From positions 1 to 38,205 of the forward strand of contig JAKFWA010000124.1 of assembly GCA_021732995.1 (NCBI GenBank): a stretch of 38,205 nt of DNA, read 5' to 3'. The notes below the pieces were generated by a model. It saw only the letters and a program-made list of their open reading frames with translations. It did not search any database and was not told the DNA's origin. Both the position numbers and the translations under genes were made by a program. This DNA is from Planctomycetaceae bacterium. Its GTDB lineage: Bacteria; Planctomycetota; Planctomycetia; Planctomycetales; Planctomycetaceae. Every line of letters begins with the position of its first letter. Position 1 is the stretch's first letter. This document shows, piece after piece, positions 12,884 to 21,354 of this stretch.

Positions 12884-14710
12884 TCAGCGTCCGATTCGTT
12901 TACCTGTGCCTTCGACGCAAACCACTTCGTCTGCATCGTTGCCAGTCACATCCCACTCTTCGCGCGTGCCGTCTGGCCAGACCAGTGAAATAGCAGTCAG
13001 ATTGCTGCCCGCCGAAACCGGAACAATCACCCGTGGATCATGGCTCGCCTGAAAGCTGCCCCCTGAGGGTACGTGCAACAGGTGCATCCGATCTCCCGTC
13101 GTCGCTTCCACTCGGCAACCTAACGGATCGCGCGTGGATGATACTCCCACGAAACGCAACCGCCGCCCGCGAGCCTTAGCTTCCGTATCATTCCTGAGCA
13201 CGACAGCATCACTACCTACGTGTTGAATCACCAGGTCAACATCACCGTCGTTATCAAGGTCACCGTACGCCGCTGCCCGCCCCAGCCACTTCGATTTGAA
13301 ATAATCACCAGCGCCTTTGCCCGCATCGACGAACGTTTTGCCGTCAACGTTCCTCAACAGACTTGGTTCCATCTGATATTCAAATTGCTCACCCAGGGAT
13401 GTCAGATCCCAGATATGGCCGTTGGCAATGAACAGGTCGGCCCAGCCATCCAGATCGAGGTCCTGGAACACAACGCCGAAAGAGAGAAAGCGGCGAGTGT
13501 GCAGATCAAGCCCGGCCTCGGCGTTCGCGGCAACGAAACTTCCACTCCCCAGCCCTGCATACAGATCTTTAACCTGATGACGGAAATTGGTCACCACCAG
13601 ATCGTAGTTCCCGTCACGGTTATAATCACTCGCATCGACACCCATGCTCGCGCCACGGATTCCATCAGAACTGACAGCCACACCGGCGCGCATACCGATT
13701 TCATCAAAATTGCCACTCTCATTCGCCACAAACAGTCGATTCGCCGTCGTGTCATTCGCCACGAAAATATCCAATCGCCCGTCGCCAGTCAGGTCCAGAA
13801 TCTGCACCGCCAGCCCTTTACCCTCGTCGGGGTCGGCAACGCCCAACTGCGCGCCGCGTTCGACGAATCGACCATCGCCTTGATTGATAAAGAGACGGTC
13901 CGGCTGGGCCTTTCGATCGTTAGGACTGCATGTGCGGCGAACCAGAGGATGTTCCGGATCATTACACGGCGGATCGGTCGGAAGCCAATTAACGTAGGTC
14001 GCCACAAACAGATCGAGCAACCCATCTGCGTTCAGGTCCGCGAAAGCAGCGCTGGCACTCCACAGGTCGTCCGCCACTCCAGATTCCGCTGTAACTTCAT
14101 CAAATGTGCCGTCCCCCATGTTGCGCCACATCTGCGAAGCGCCATAATAAGCCTGATACAGGTCCGGGAAGCCGTCGTTATCAAAATCCCCCGCCGCGCC
14201 ACCCATGCCTGCCCCGGAACCAATCACATGCGCCGCGTGAGCACGCCCTCTGAACTGCAGTTCGCCCATCCCATGATAGTAGGCACCGATATGATCAGAC
14301 TCGGTTCCGCTCTTCTTAAAGTGAATCCCGTTGGATAAATAGAAATCGCAAACACCATCCCGATCAAAATCTGCAATAACAACGCCACCACCGTTCTGTT
14401 CAGTCATATACTGCTCTTCGGAAGGAGCACCAAAGTAGCGAAACTGTACTCCGCTGCTTTTACTAATATCCGTAAACGCGAAAGCAGGACGTGCCTCGCT
14501 CTGCGCATCCGCAGCCTGTCGCAAAGGTGTCGCCACACGACGACTATCGGAACTGACATCTGGCGAAGGTGAACTTGCTTTGTCGCGACCGCAGCCAGCA
14601 GACATGCAAAGCAACAGTATCAACACGGAAACCGGCTTGGCTGAACGACCCCCAAGCGGGAAATGTTCAACTGCGCCTGCGACTGGCCGGATTCCCGATT
14701 CAGCGTCCAT
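12884..14710 (-). CDS. CRTAC1-type FG-GAP/VCBS lipoprotein with ASPIC/UnbV C-terminal domain
   Basis: A 608-residue exported protein. A lipobox-like MSAGC places the acylated Cys at residue 40 after a rather long N-terminal region. Seven calcium-loop repeats of FG-GAP type are visible in order: DFDRDGVCD, DFDNDGFPD, DLNADGLLD, DLTGDGRLD, DYNRDGNYD, DLDLDGWAD and DLDNDGDVD. Seven repeats suggest a full seven-bladed beta-propeller. The C-terminus (LGCRVEATTGDR, then VWPDGTREEW) is the ASPIC/UnbV domain. Such proteins are common in planctomycetes and are often paired with TPR proteins; their ligand is unknown. The start overlaps the upstream TPR gene by 11 nt, so the two form an operon. Confidence 0.92.
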   Translation of the reverse strand: MDAESGIRPVAGAVEHFPLGGRSAKPVSVLILLLCMSAGCGRDKASSPSPDVSSDSRRVATPLRQAADAQSEARPAFAFTDISKSSGVQFRYFGAPSEEQYMTEQNGGGVVIADFDRDGVCDFYLSNGIHFKKSGTESDHIGAYYHGMGELQFRGRAHAAHVIGSGAGMGGAAGDFDNDGFPDLYQAYYGASQMWRNMGDGTFDEVTAESGVADDLWSASAAFADLNADGLLDLFVATYVNWLPTDPPCNDPEHPLVRRTCSPNDRKAQPDRLFINQGDGRFVERGAQLGVADPDEGKGLAVQILDLTGDGRLDIFVANDTTANRLFVANESGNFDEIGMRAGVAVSSDGIRGASMGVDASDYNRDGNYDLVVTNFRHQVKDLYAGLGSGSFVAANAEAGLDLHTRRFLSFGVVFQDLDLDGWADLFIANGHIWDLTSLGEQFEYQMEPSLLRNVDGKTFVDAGKGAGDYFKSKWLGRAAAYGDLDNDGDVDLVIQHVGSDAVVLRNDTEAKARGRRLRFVGVSSTRDPLGCRVEATTGDRMHLLHVPSGGSFQASHDPRVIVPVSAGSNLTAISLVWPDGTREEWDVTGNDADEVVCVEGTGKRIGR

Positions 14711-15899
14711 CAGGTTCGCTCCTGTCCGGTCGCCCGGTCCTCAAGGTCTGCTCCAGATCCAACCAAGCGTCAGCAACCTCTTCGTGACCGACGATACGCA
14801 TCATCTCAGCAATTCGATGACACACGTCCGGTGCCGGTGGCGTCTGACCAATCGTCGTTGACTGTCTATACAATTCCTCGTTGGCAGCACCATAGCGAGC
14901 CGCAGCCTCATTTGACCCGATCGCTTCAGGCTCTCTTTTTAGTCGCCTTAACACAGTGGCTCTCAAAGTATGGAACTTGGCGCCTGCTGGTTTCAGCTTC
15001 AACGCCTGATCAATCTGCTCTAGTGCCTGGTCGTAGTTGGCTTCCAGAGCGGAAGCTCGCGCCTCAACAAACCAATACACAGGAGCGTCGCTCAACTGCA
15101 GTTCTGAGGGTGATTCGATCTTCTGCAGGAACGCCCTTGCTTGAGGAGAATCCTGCGTATCCAAGAAGAACTCTGCGGCCCACACTGCGAACCGAGGTCG
15201 CAGTTCGCTCTGCGGGAGAAGGTGGAGAAAAAGCTCTTTCGCGCGTTCCCGTTCTCCCTTCAGCCAGGCGGCTCGCGCCAAGGCTGCTAACACGCATGGC
15301 TGATCAGGGTGCTTCTCGTGCACAGCGAGCAGTCGCGATTCAACCTTCTGCGCCACGGAAGAACTCGCCACAGCTTTTAGGTGAAGCGGCAGAAACTGAA
15401 AACTGGTACGCAGTTCAAGCACTCTCTGTCTCAAAGACTCGATCAGTTCATCCTGGCGGAACTGCTCCTGGAGCAACAGATAGTACAAGTCCCAAGCATC
15501 AATCGACCGAGGGTATTTCGCCACGTGGTCACGAAGGGCCACCTCGCCGAGTTCGTATTGCCCATCGCTCAGCAGCGATTTGGCACGGGAAAATGTTGCT
15601 TCCTGATGAAACTCGCTCGAGTCAGCCACATGTCCCAGCGCAACAGCCGCATCAGCGAAACGTTCGTCGCGTTGAAGCAAGAAGCCATACTGCAGCCAAG
15701 CTTGATCGTTTTTGGGATACCACCAGAGCGTCCGTTGCAGTCGGGGCTCCCAATCAGGCAACTGACCACCGCTCAAGAGCACTCGGTCGATAAGTGCGAT
15801 CTGCTCCGCCGCTTGGCGGCGCGCATACAGGCCCGCACCAACTCCAGCAACCATCGCCACCAGAACCGCCACGGCAACGCACGAACGAAGTTTAGTCAT
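14700..15899 (-). CDS. Membrane-anchored tetratricopeptide repeat protein
   Basis: The chosen ATG at 15899 (MTKLRSCVAVAVLVAMVAGVG) gives an N-terminal transmembrane or signal-anchor segment at about residues 5-22; the frame extends to 15947, but those residues are poorly protein-like. The rest of the 399 residues is helical and fits TPR-like repeats, for example the stretches around WYPKNDQAWLQYGFLLQRDE, KYPRSIDAWDLYYLLLQEQ and ANYDQALEQIDQALKLKPAG. TPRs mediate protein-protein contacts. The gene is translationally linked (11-nt overlap) to the FG-GAP/UnbV lipoprotein downstream, a pairing seen repeatedly in planctomycetes, so the two products probably act together at the cell envelope. No clear Shine-Dalgarno precedes the start. 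Confidence 0.82.
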   Translation of the reverse strand: MTKLRSCVAVAVLVAMVAGVGAGLYARRQAAEQIALIDRVLLSGGQLPDWEPRLQRTLWWYPKNDQAWLQYGFLLQRDERFADAAVALGHVADSSEFHQEATFSRAKSLLSDGQYELGEVALRDHVAKYPRSIDAWDLYYLLLQEQFRQDELIESLRQRVLELRTSFQFLPLHLKAVASSSVAQKVESRLLAVHEKHPDQPCVLAALARAAWLKGERERAKELFLHLLPQSELRPRFAVWAAEFFLDTQDSPQARAFLQKIESPSELQLSDAPVYWFVEARASALEANYDQALEQIDQALKLKPAGAKFHTLRATVLRRLKREPEAIGSNEAAARYGAANEELYRQSTTIGQTPPAPDVCHRIAEMMRIVGHEEVADAWLDLEQTLRTGRPDRSEPDGR

Positions 15900-15945
15900 G
15901 CGAGAAACACCACACCTGGATCGAAAATCGCGTTCGCAGGCGCAC

Positions 15946-15979
15946 AAAAAAGCCCACTCTCAGGCTAATGAGAATGGGC
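15946..15979 (-). terminator. Intrinsic terminator after the small lipoprotein gene
   Basis: Read on the minus strand, an 11-bp stem (15952-15962 with 15969-15979, one G.U-type mismatch) with a 6-nt loop is followed by six T residues (the A run at 15946-15951). It lies 30 nt beyond the stop of the small lipoprotein gene and just inside the upstream leader of the TPR gene. It therefore probably separates the DUF1559-lipoprotein unit from the TPR-FG-GAP unit. Confidence 0.85.
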
Positions 15980-16009
15980 ACGATCGTAAATCGGCAAGCT
16001 CACTCGAAA

Positions 16010-16225
16010 TCACGGTGGCGGCGCGCCACCAGTTCCTGTTGCAGCTTGATTGCCAGTCGTCTTGGTAGAATCCGCAGCGGCTTGCATCGCGGGATCCTTC
16101 GTCGGATCTGGGAGAGGAGCTACGGGAGGCATCTTTGAATAATCATTCGTGCCTCCTCCACAGCCGCACAGTCCAATTCCACCCAAAACTACAGAGACGC
16201 ACAGTAACCTAAACTCCAGTCGCAT
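16010..16225 (-). CDS. Small predicted lipoprotein, Pro/Ala-rich
   Basis: Starting at the ATG at 16225, this 71-residue protein has a lipoprotein signal (MRLEFRLL, hydrophobic VSVVLGGIGL, lipobox LCGC with Cys at 22). The short, low-complexity mature part is rich in Pro, Ala, Thr and Gly and ends in GGAPPP. The frame starts six codons earlier at 16243, but GAGAGGAATGAG just upstream of 16225 fits a ribosome site for the inner ATG. It lies 41 nt downstream of the DUF1559 gene and is followed by a terminator, so the two form one transcript. Planctomycetes often place such tiny lipoproteins directly after DUF1559 genes; the function is unknown. Confidence 0.8.
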   Translation of the reverse strand: MRLEFRLLCVSVVLGGIGLCGCGGGTNDYSKMPPVAPLPDPTKDPAMQAAADSTKTTGNQAATGTGGAPPP

Positions 16226-16266
16226 CTCATTCCTCTCCAGCAATAGACTATGGCATCAGTGCAAGA

Positions 16267-17367
16267 CTACTCATCGCCTTGGCTCAGCCCAGTGCCATCC
16301 GCAATTCGCCCCATCGACGCAAAGACGGTGTGGTTCATGGTCTCATTGAGCCAGACCACTGCTCCATCGCCCTTTACTGCATGGGCGCCTCCAGTATGCA
16401 CACTCGACAAAACGCACTCGTGGTGGCGCGGATCGTCAACGGCGGGGTTTCCGCCAGTCCTTCCTTTGTGTTCCAAACCACCATTGATGTGATAGCGAAA
16501 ATTATTGATGTGGTTGGGATCGATATTCGGGTGAGTCATCACCCAAGTGCCTTGATGACGATCAGCCGCCCAGATACCGGCCCGTGCGTTGACATCAGTT
16601 CGATTTCGAATTGCTGACTCACCAACGACAATCGTATTGCTGGCTCCGTCGGTCATGTCGGAAAAGCGCGCCGCGCCATTCACTCCGAACGATCCACGTC
16701 CTCGAACACTCGGGAGCGTCCCGTCCGGCATAATCACCTGCCCCGTTGAATCAGCATAGGACGGGTACAAGTTGGGGCGATCCCAACCGGCCCAGTGCGA
16801 CCCACCAACAAACAAATAGTTGGTATGAGCGTGGTTGGTGGCGAGCCAGTGGGCCGCATCTGTGTGGTTGGCGTATCGGTCGAATCCGTCGTCTGACGGG
16901 CAGAGCAACACTTTCAACCGCGTGGAGTGAATTCCGTTGACGAAGTTGGGATTGCTCGCCCCCCAGCCACAAGCGACTGTGCCACCAGCGATATCGCCGT
17001 GCAGCCAACCATTCGTCGCACAATTAAAGTCGACCTGATCGTATAGAGGTGCCTGATCAATGAAGGGCAAAAGCATCAACCAACCGGTGTGATTCAAAAC
17101 TCGCGTCCACGGATTGGGTGTCGTGCCGCCTTGATTGTACCGCCCGCGATTGATCGACCCCGGCGGTAAAATACTGTGAGTCTCAGCGTAGTTCTGGAGC
17201 GCCAGCCCCACCTGCTTCAGGTTGGCTTTGCATGTGGCCCGCCGGGCCGATTCACGAGCCTGTTGCACAGCGGGCAACAGCAAAGCCACGAGCACTGCGA
17301 TGATCGCAATCACCACCAGCAGCTCAATCAACGTAAATCCACGCAAAGCCTTTCGCGCGATAACCAT
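16267..17367 (-). CDS. DUF1559 protein with type IV prepilin-like N-terminus
   Basis: The 366-residue product starts MVIARKALRG and then FTLIELLVVIAIIAVLVALL, a type III/IV prepilin signal in which a prepilin peptidase would cut between G10 and F11 and methylate the phenylalanine. The following PAVQQARESARRATCKANLK is the invariant start of the DUF1559 (SBP_bac_10) domain. The C-terminus has the expected HTGGAHAVKGDGAVVWLNE block. The family has dozens of paralogues per planctomycete genome; the products are thought to be surface or pseudopilus-like proteins, with no proven role. The ATG at 17367 follows GGAGAGAG at a suitable distance. The open frame reaching 17430 is not needed. Confidence 0.95.
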   Translation of the reverse strand: MVIARKALRGFTLIELLVVIAIIAVLVALLLPAVQQARESARRATCKANLKQVGLALQNYAETHSILPPGSINRGRYNQGGTTPNPWTRVLNHTGWLMLLPFIDQAPLYDQVDFNCATNGWLHGDIAGGTVACGWGASNPNFVNGIHSTRLKVLLCPSDDGFDRYANHTDAAHWLATNHAHTNYLFVGGSHWAGWDRPNLYPSYADSTGQVIMPDGTLPSVRGRGSFGVNGAARFSDMTDGASNTIVVGESAIRNRTDVNARAGIWAADRHQGTWVMTHPNIDPNHINNFRYHINGGLEHKGRTGGNPAVDDPRHHECVLSSVHTGGAHAVKGDGAVVWLNETMNHTVFASMGRIADGTGLSQGDE

Positions 17368-17535
17368 GTCACTCTCTCCGCTTCTTAAACGACTGAACGA
17401 TGTGACGAGTAGAGTTTGCCAGTGAGGCACGAGTGTGCCGTCCAGCCTCTAAAGAATTGATTAAGCCGAGAGAGATATCGGGGAAGAATTCAAACTCGGC
17501 CCGAGCTGCGAATCTATCCATCTGAAGGGAAACGT

Positions 17536-17547
17536 GTTGTCGACAAC
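17536..17547. promoter_or_regulatory. Perfect 12-bp palindrome in the DUF1559 upstream region
   Basis: GTTGTCGACAAC is a perfect inverted repeat lying about 170 nt upstream of the DUF1559 start, in a 274-nt stretch (17368-17641) that otherwise holds nothing I can name. It could be a regulator binding site, but a single 12-bp palindrome may also occur by chance. Confidence 0.25.
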
Positions 17548-17641
17548 CTGTCAACTAGAAGCCAAATCAAAGTCAATCGAATACGTGTTCGCGTGAAAGT
17601 TTGAATCAACGCTCAATTCAACGAACAGATCAGGGCGCCCC

Positions 17642-19963
17642 TTAGACCAAACCTCGCCGTTTTCTGACGAACCATTCGGCGGACATCAAGGCCACGAACG
17701 TGCCTAAGAACCACCAGTTGTCCCACAAAAAGATTCGTCGAATTCTGACATCATCGAGACTCGGAGTGCCGTTCTTGATGATGCCATCCAGGACTTCACT
17801 GAACTCATTGGCAGTCAGAACTCGACCGCCAGTCAAAGTCGCCAGTTCCTTCATGAACTCAGGGTCTGCGGACGGGTTGTCGAGTTCCAAGTCCCGTGCT
17901 TCCACAAGGAATCGTGTGACCGCATCGCCCCACGGCTGTCCTTTACGAGTGCCAGTGACAGCCACCGAGTAAGTCCCCGGCTCGAAGCTCTCAGAGAAGC
18001 GGGCAAACGCTTGATTGCCAGCAACTTGCGTCGCCACAGAATGCGCCTTCTGGTCTGGCCCGAGCACGGTGGCCTTGAAGTCAACGTCGGTCAGCTTGGC
18101 CCCAGTCTGATCCTGAGCACCGAACTCGATTTGTACCTGCGCCCCCGGAGTAAAGTTACGCGGATTCACGCGGACCCAGACAGGTTGTTCGCTGTCTTCC
18201 TCCTTGCGGGCCAGCCACAAAATGACCTGCCGCCAGAACCGCTGATGCTCATCAGAGTACGATCGTTCCGCTGAAGCCCAGCGATAGGTGGTGTCTCCGG
18301 CGAAAGCCAGAACCCGTGACTTGCCATATTCCAAAGCGAGCAGCAGGGGAGTGGCATTCGGTCCCTCAGCCAGCACTTGAGCCACGTCTTTCTTGCGCAG
18401 CTTGTTAGCACCTCGCAAAGGTGCCAACTTCGCCCAGACCTCAGCGTTGCCGTCATTGCTCAACCGCATAACGAAATGCCTCAAACCTGCCGCTGTCGGG
18501 ACCATTTGCAGGTCCTGGTCAAAGTGCTGATCGGGAGCAAATTCTGCTTTCGGCTGCACATCGCGCGGGCTCATCAGCACTGGCAGAACGTCAGCCAGCG
18601 GCGTGTTGGCATAACCACCCGCGCCAAAGCTCTGAAAACCGCCCAGCATCATCAGAGCGGCGCCATCGTCAATCCGCTTCGACAACTGGATGAGGGCAGC
18701 ATCGCCAAACGCGGACGCGGGAACGTCACCGATAATGAATACGTCGTAGCGGCCGGGAGCAAAAAGTTGCGGATCAAGCGGACGCACCTGATTGAAGTTG
18801 CTGCGCGGCACCCAGTAATGATCGAGCTGAATCTGCTTGCCCTGATTCACGGTCTTCAGAAACTTGGCTTCGGTGCGGGGCGCGTCGATGTAGGCCACCT
18901 TCACGCCGCCACGCTTCACGCTCAGAAACGTCTCGCGGCGGTTGTTGGTGATCTTGATTTCATCGGTGAGTGGTACTGCTTCGACGGCGATCTTGAACTC
19001 GCCTGGCAGATCCGGCACAAAGGTCAGTTCGACCGGCACCACGGCGCTGTTCTGATCTGTCTTGATCGACGCAGTTGGCCGCATGTCAGCGGTCGCTTTC
19101 GGCGGCACCAGAACTCCGACCGTCGAATTCAATCCCCTGCGGTCTTCGATGAGCAATCGCACGACGACAGGCTTATCCGCGGCACCCGAGAGCCGCACCT
19201 TGGCTTGTACCGGGACAGTGTTTTTCTCGAAAACCACCGGACTGACGACAAGGTCCTCGATCGCAACATCCAGCGTCGCATCGGAGAGAGCTGCCTCGCC
19301 CATCACGATCGGGTAGATCGGAACCTGCTGCTGACCAAGCAACCGGGCGATCGGCCGCGCATCCTGATCAAACGGCGAGACAGCCCGCTGGGCACCGTCC
19401 GAGAATAGGAATATTCCCAGCACCCGTTTGCCTTGAGCTTCCTTCCGCAGAGCGTCCAGCACCGGTCCAAACGCCGTCATCTGCCCCTTGGCATCTTCGC
19501 TGAAGGCATCGACCGGATGCAGATCCTGATCGAAATCGAAGCGGCGAGTTTCAATCTGATCGCCCAGCTTCTTGATGCGTTCTTCATTGCTGGCCACGAG
19601 ATCCACCGACGCCTTGCGTCGCGTCCCGCTGAGTACATCCTTCGTCGTCATGCTGCGACTGGCATCTACCGCCAGAAACATCAGGGCGTTCTTGCGATCA
19701 TGCTCGGTCAACTGCAGCTCAGGACGCAGCATGCCCCAGATCAGCCAGACTGCGGCAGCCAGACGGGCGCCGACCAGAAAATAACGCTGAGCCGACGGCA
19801 GGTGCCGGACCCGGGGCGGATACGTAAGCAACACGAAGCCCAGCAACCCGCACGCAATCAGCGAAACGGTTGGCCAACTCCAGACAGGCTCAAGGGCGAA
19901 CTTCGTGTCCACGGAACCGCGATCACTCAAAGAGAGGAGGCAAGACGCCGAATGGACCAGCAT
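17642..19963 (-). CDS. Membrane protein with von Willebrand A domain and GATase-like domain
   Basis: With the ATG at 19963 (GAGGTGG 8 nt upstream) the product has 773 residues. Two N-terminal transmembrane segments (about 32-47 and 61-78) lead into a VWA domain with the metal-site motif DASRS at 100-104. A long beta-rich middle follows, then a glutamine-amidotransferase-like segment ([14 protein letters not shown], then [20 protein letters not shown]) that lacks a catalytic cysteine. A hydrophobic segment lies near the C-terminus ([15 protein letters not shown]). This architecture is common in planctomycetes, usually beside BatA/MoxR-type genes, but none is adjacent here. The open frame extends to 20065; the extra 34 residues are not signal-like. 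The function is probably envelope-associated and is not known. Confidence 0.88.
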   Translation of the reverse strand: MLVHSASCLLSLSDRGSVDTKFALEPVWSWPTVSLIACGLLGFVLLTYPPRVRHLPSAQRYFLVGARLAAAVWLIWGMLRPELQLTEHDRKNALMFLAVDASRSMTTKDVLSGTRRKASVDLVASNEERIKKLGDQIETRRFDFDQDLHPVDAFSEDAKGQMTAFGPVLDALRKEAQGKRVLGIFLFSDGAQRAVSPFDQDARPIARLLGQQQVPIYPIVMGEAALSDATLDVAIEDLVVSPVVFEKNTVPVQAKVRLSGAADKPVVVRLLIEDRRGLNSTVGVLVPPKATADMRPTASIKTDQNSAVVPVELTFVPDLPGEFKIAVEAVPLTDEIKITNNRRETFLSVKRGGVKVAYIDAPRTEAKFLKTVNQGKQIQLDHYWVPRSNFNQVRPLDPQLFAPGRYDVFIIGDVPASAFGDAALIQLSKRIDDGAALMMLGGFQSFGAGGYANTPLADVLPVLMSPRDVQPKAEFAPDQHFDQDLQMVPTAAGLRHFVMRLSNDGNAEVWAKLAPLRGANKLRKKDVAQVLAEGPNATPLLLALEYGKSRVLAFAGDTTYRWASAERSYSDEHQRFWRQVILWLARKEEDSEQPVWVRVNPRNFTPGAQVQIEFGAQDQTGAKLTDVDFKATVLGPDQKAHSVATQVAGNQAFARFSESFEPGTYSVAVTGTRKGQPWGDAVTRFLVEARDLELDNPSADPEFMKELATLTGGRVLTANEFSEVLDGIIKNGTPSLDDVRIRRIFLWDNWWFLGTFVALMSAEWFVRKRRGLV

Positions 19964-20143
19964 TGGACTGGCCACCTCAGTAATGGTCAACGCGTCTGGG
20001 CGAGGAAAGACCACAACGCGGTTAGACCAGCCGAAGGGTGAAGTCAGGCTGGAGTGCGGTATCATGTTGCGTCAGCTTGCGGGTTAACATCGCAACTTGA
20101 AAGTCAGGACAGCTCAACGGCATTCCAGCGTGGAGGCTTCACG

Positions 20144-21214
20144 ATGCAATCGATCGGGGCACGAGCGGCAACGGCGTGGTTCTGCGTCGTCTTGCTGCTG
20201 GGTGAGTTCGCTCAAGCGGATGATCCAGCCACTCCAGCAGTTGTTCAGCAAGCGGTAGAGTCCGGACTCAGACTGCTGACGAAGTCCTCCCGCAACTATC
20301 CCAACCATCGCAAATGCTTCGCGTGCCATCACCAGACGTTGCCGCTGCTGGCAGTCCGCGAAGCACGGTTGGCGGGACTCGATGTCGATCCGAAACTCGC
20401 AACTGAAGCCGGCGAGTTTACGGGAGCCTACTTCAAGGGCCGGATCGAACTGATGCGCGACGGCAACGGCGTTCCTGGACGCGGCATGATGGCGAGCTAT
20501 GGCGTCGTCACGCTGTCTTTGGCCGACCAGCTCAACACGGAACAGACGACATCCGACGCCACCAAGACCCCCGTGCTAAGCCCTGAACTGGCCGAGGCTT
20601 TCGCTCGCTACCTGGTACAGACTCAGAAGCCTGATGGGCACTGGCCGCTTGGGGCAAATCGCCCTCCGATGGAGGAATCCAAAGTCACGGCCGTGGTTCT
20701 CGGCCGCCTCGCGTTGAAGCTGACATCGCCGCGTTTGAACGAGGAATGGAAGGGCAGGGCGGAAGCCACGCTGCTCAAGGCGAATGAGTGGCTCCAGCAG
20801 GCGCCTCTGGAGAACACGGAAGACATCGTGATGCGACTCTGCGGCATGGTCGTTGAGCAAACGCCCGCCGATCAGCGAAAAGGCGTCCGCCAGAAGTTGA
20901 TTGAACGCCAGCGAGACGACGGCGGCTGGGGGCAGACCCCAGACATGCCCAGCGACGCGTATGGCACCGGACAAGCCACGTTCGCCCTGCTGGCCGACAA
21001 TCGAGAGGGTGATGTCGAAGCCATCCAGAAGGCAACGAAGTGGCTGCTGAAAGCTCAGCAACCGGACGGTTCGTGGTTCGTGAAGTCGCGAGCCAAGCCG
21101 GTGCAGGAATTCTTCGACAATGGCGATCCTCACGGGAAGGACCAGTTCATAGCGATCAGCGCCACCGGTTGGGCCACTGCAGCGCTGGCGAAGTCTCTGC
21201 AGAAGCCAGAGTGA
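20144..21214 (+). CDS. Secreted terpenoid-cyclase-like (alpha/alpha toroid) protein with CxxCH motif
   Basis: The ATG at 20144 is preceded by TGGAGG (20131-20136) and starts a signal peptide (FCVVLLLGEFAQADD). The 356-residue product has three QW-like repeats of the squalene-cyclase/prenyltransferase toroid: QKPDGHWPL, QRDDGGWGQ and QQPDGSWFV. There is no DxDD protonation motif, so it is unlikely to be a true squalene-hopene cyclase. A CFACHH sequence (C58 to H63) near the N-terminus is a CxxCH heme-attachment-type motif, which fits export to the periplasm. Family members with this combination are frequent in planctomycetes and uncharacterised. The gene diverges from the VWA gene across a 180-nt region that may hold both promoters. 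Confidence 0.85.
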   Translation: MQSIGARAATAWFCVVLLLGEFAQADDPATPAVVQQAVESGLRLLTKSSRNYPNHRKCFACHHQTLPLLAVREARLAGLDVDPKLATEAGEFTGAYFKGRIELMRDGNGVPGRGMMASYGVVTLSLADQLNTEQTTSDATKTPVLSPELAEAFARYLVQTQKPDGHWPLGANRPPMEESKVTAVVLGRLALKLTSPRLNEEWKGRAEATLLKANEWLQQAPLENTEDIVMRLCGMVVEQTPADQRKGVRQKLIERQRDDGGWGQTPDMPSDAYGTGQATFALLADNREGDVEAIQKATKWLLKAQQPDGSWFVKSRAKPVQEFFDNGDPHGKDQFIAISATGWATAALAKSLQKPE

Positions 21215-21354
21215 CTTGAGGAAAGAGTTACCGGATCGCGGGTCTTCAGCGGTTTGGAGCTTGGACTTTGCAGGCTGATCTATAAGACTCCGATCGCTCC
21301 GGCATGTGGCCGGTGAATGCGCTGGTTCGAGATCCCTGGCGAGTGGAGACACTG

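Noticed and set aside
13220-14338. 372-codon plus-strand open frame antisense to the FG-GAP gene
   Set aside because: The opposite strand has seven regular calcium-loop repeats, so this frame is a shadow of that repeat structure.
14663-15793. 376-codon plus-strand open frame antisense to the TPR gene
   Set aside because: No domain or start signal; the TPR protein on the minus strand accounts for the open frame.
18377-19408. 343-codon plus-strand open frame antisense to the VWA gene
   Set aside because: No recognisable motifs; the VWA/GATase-like protein is clearly the coding strand.
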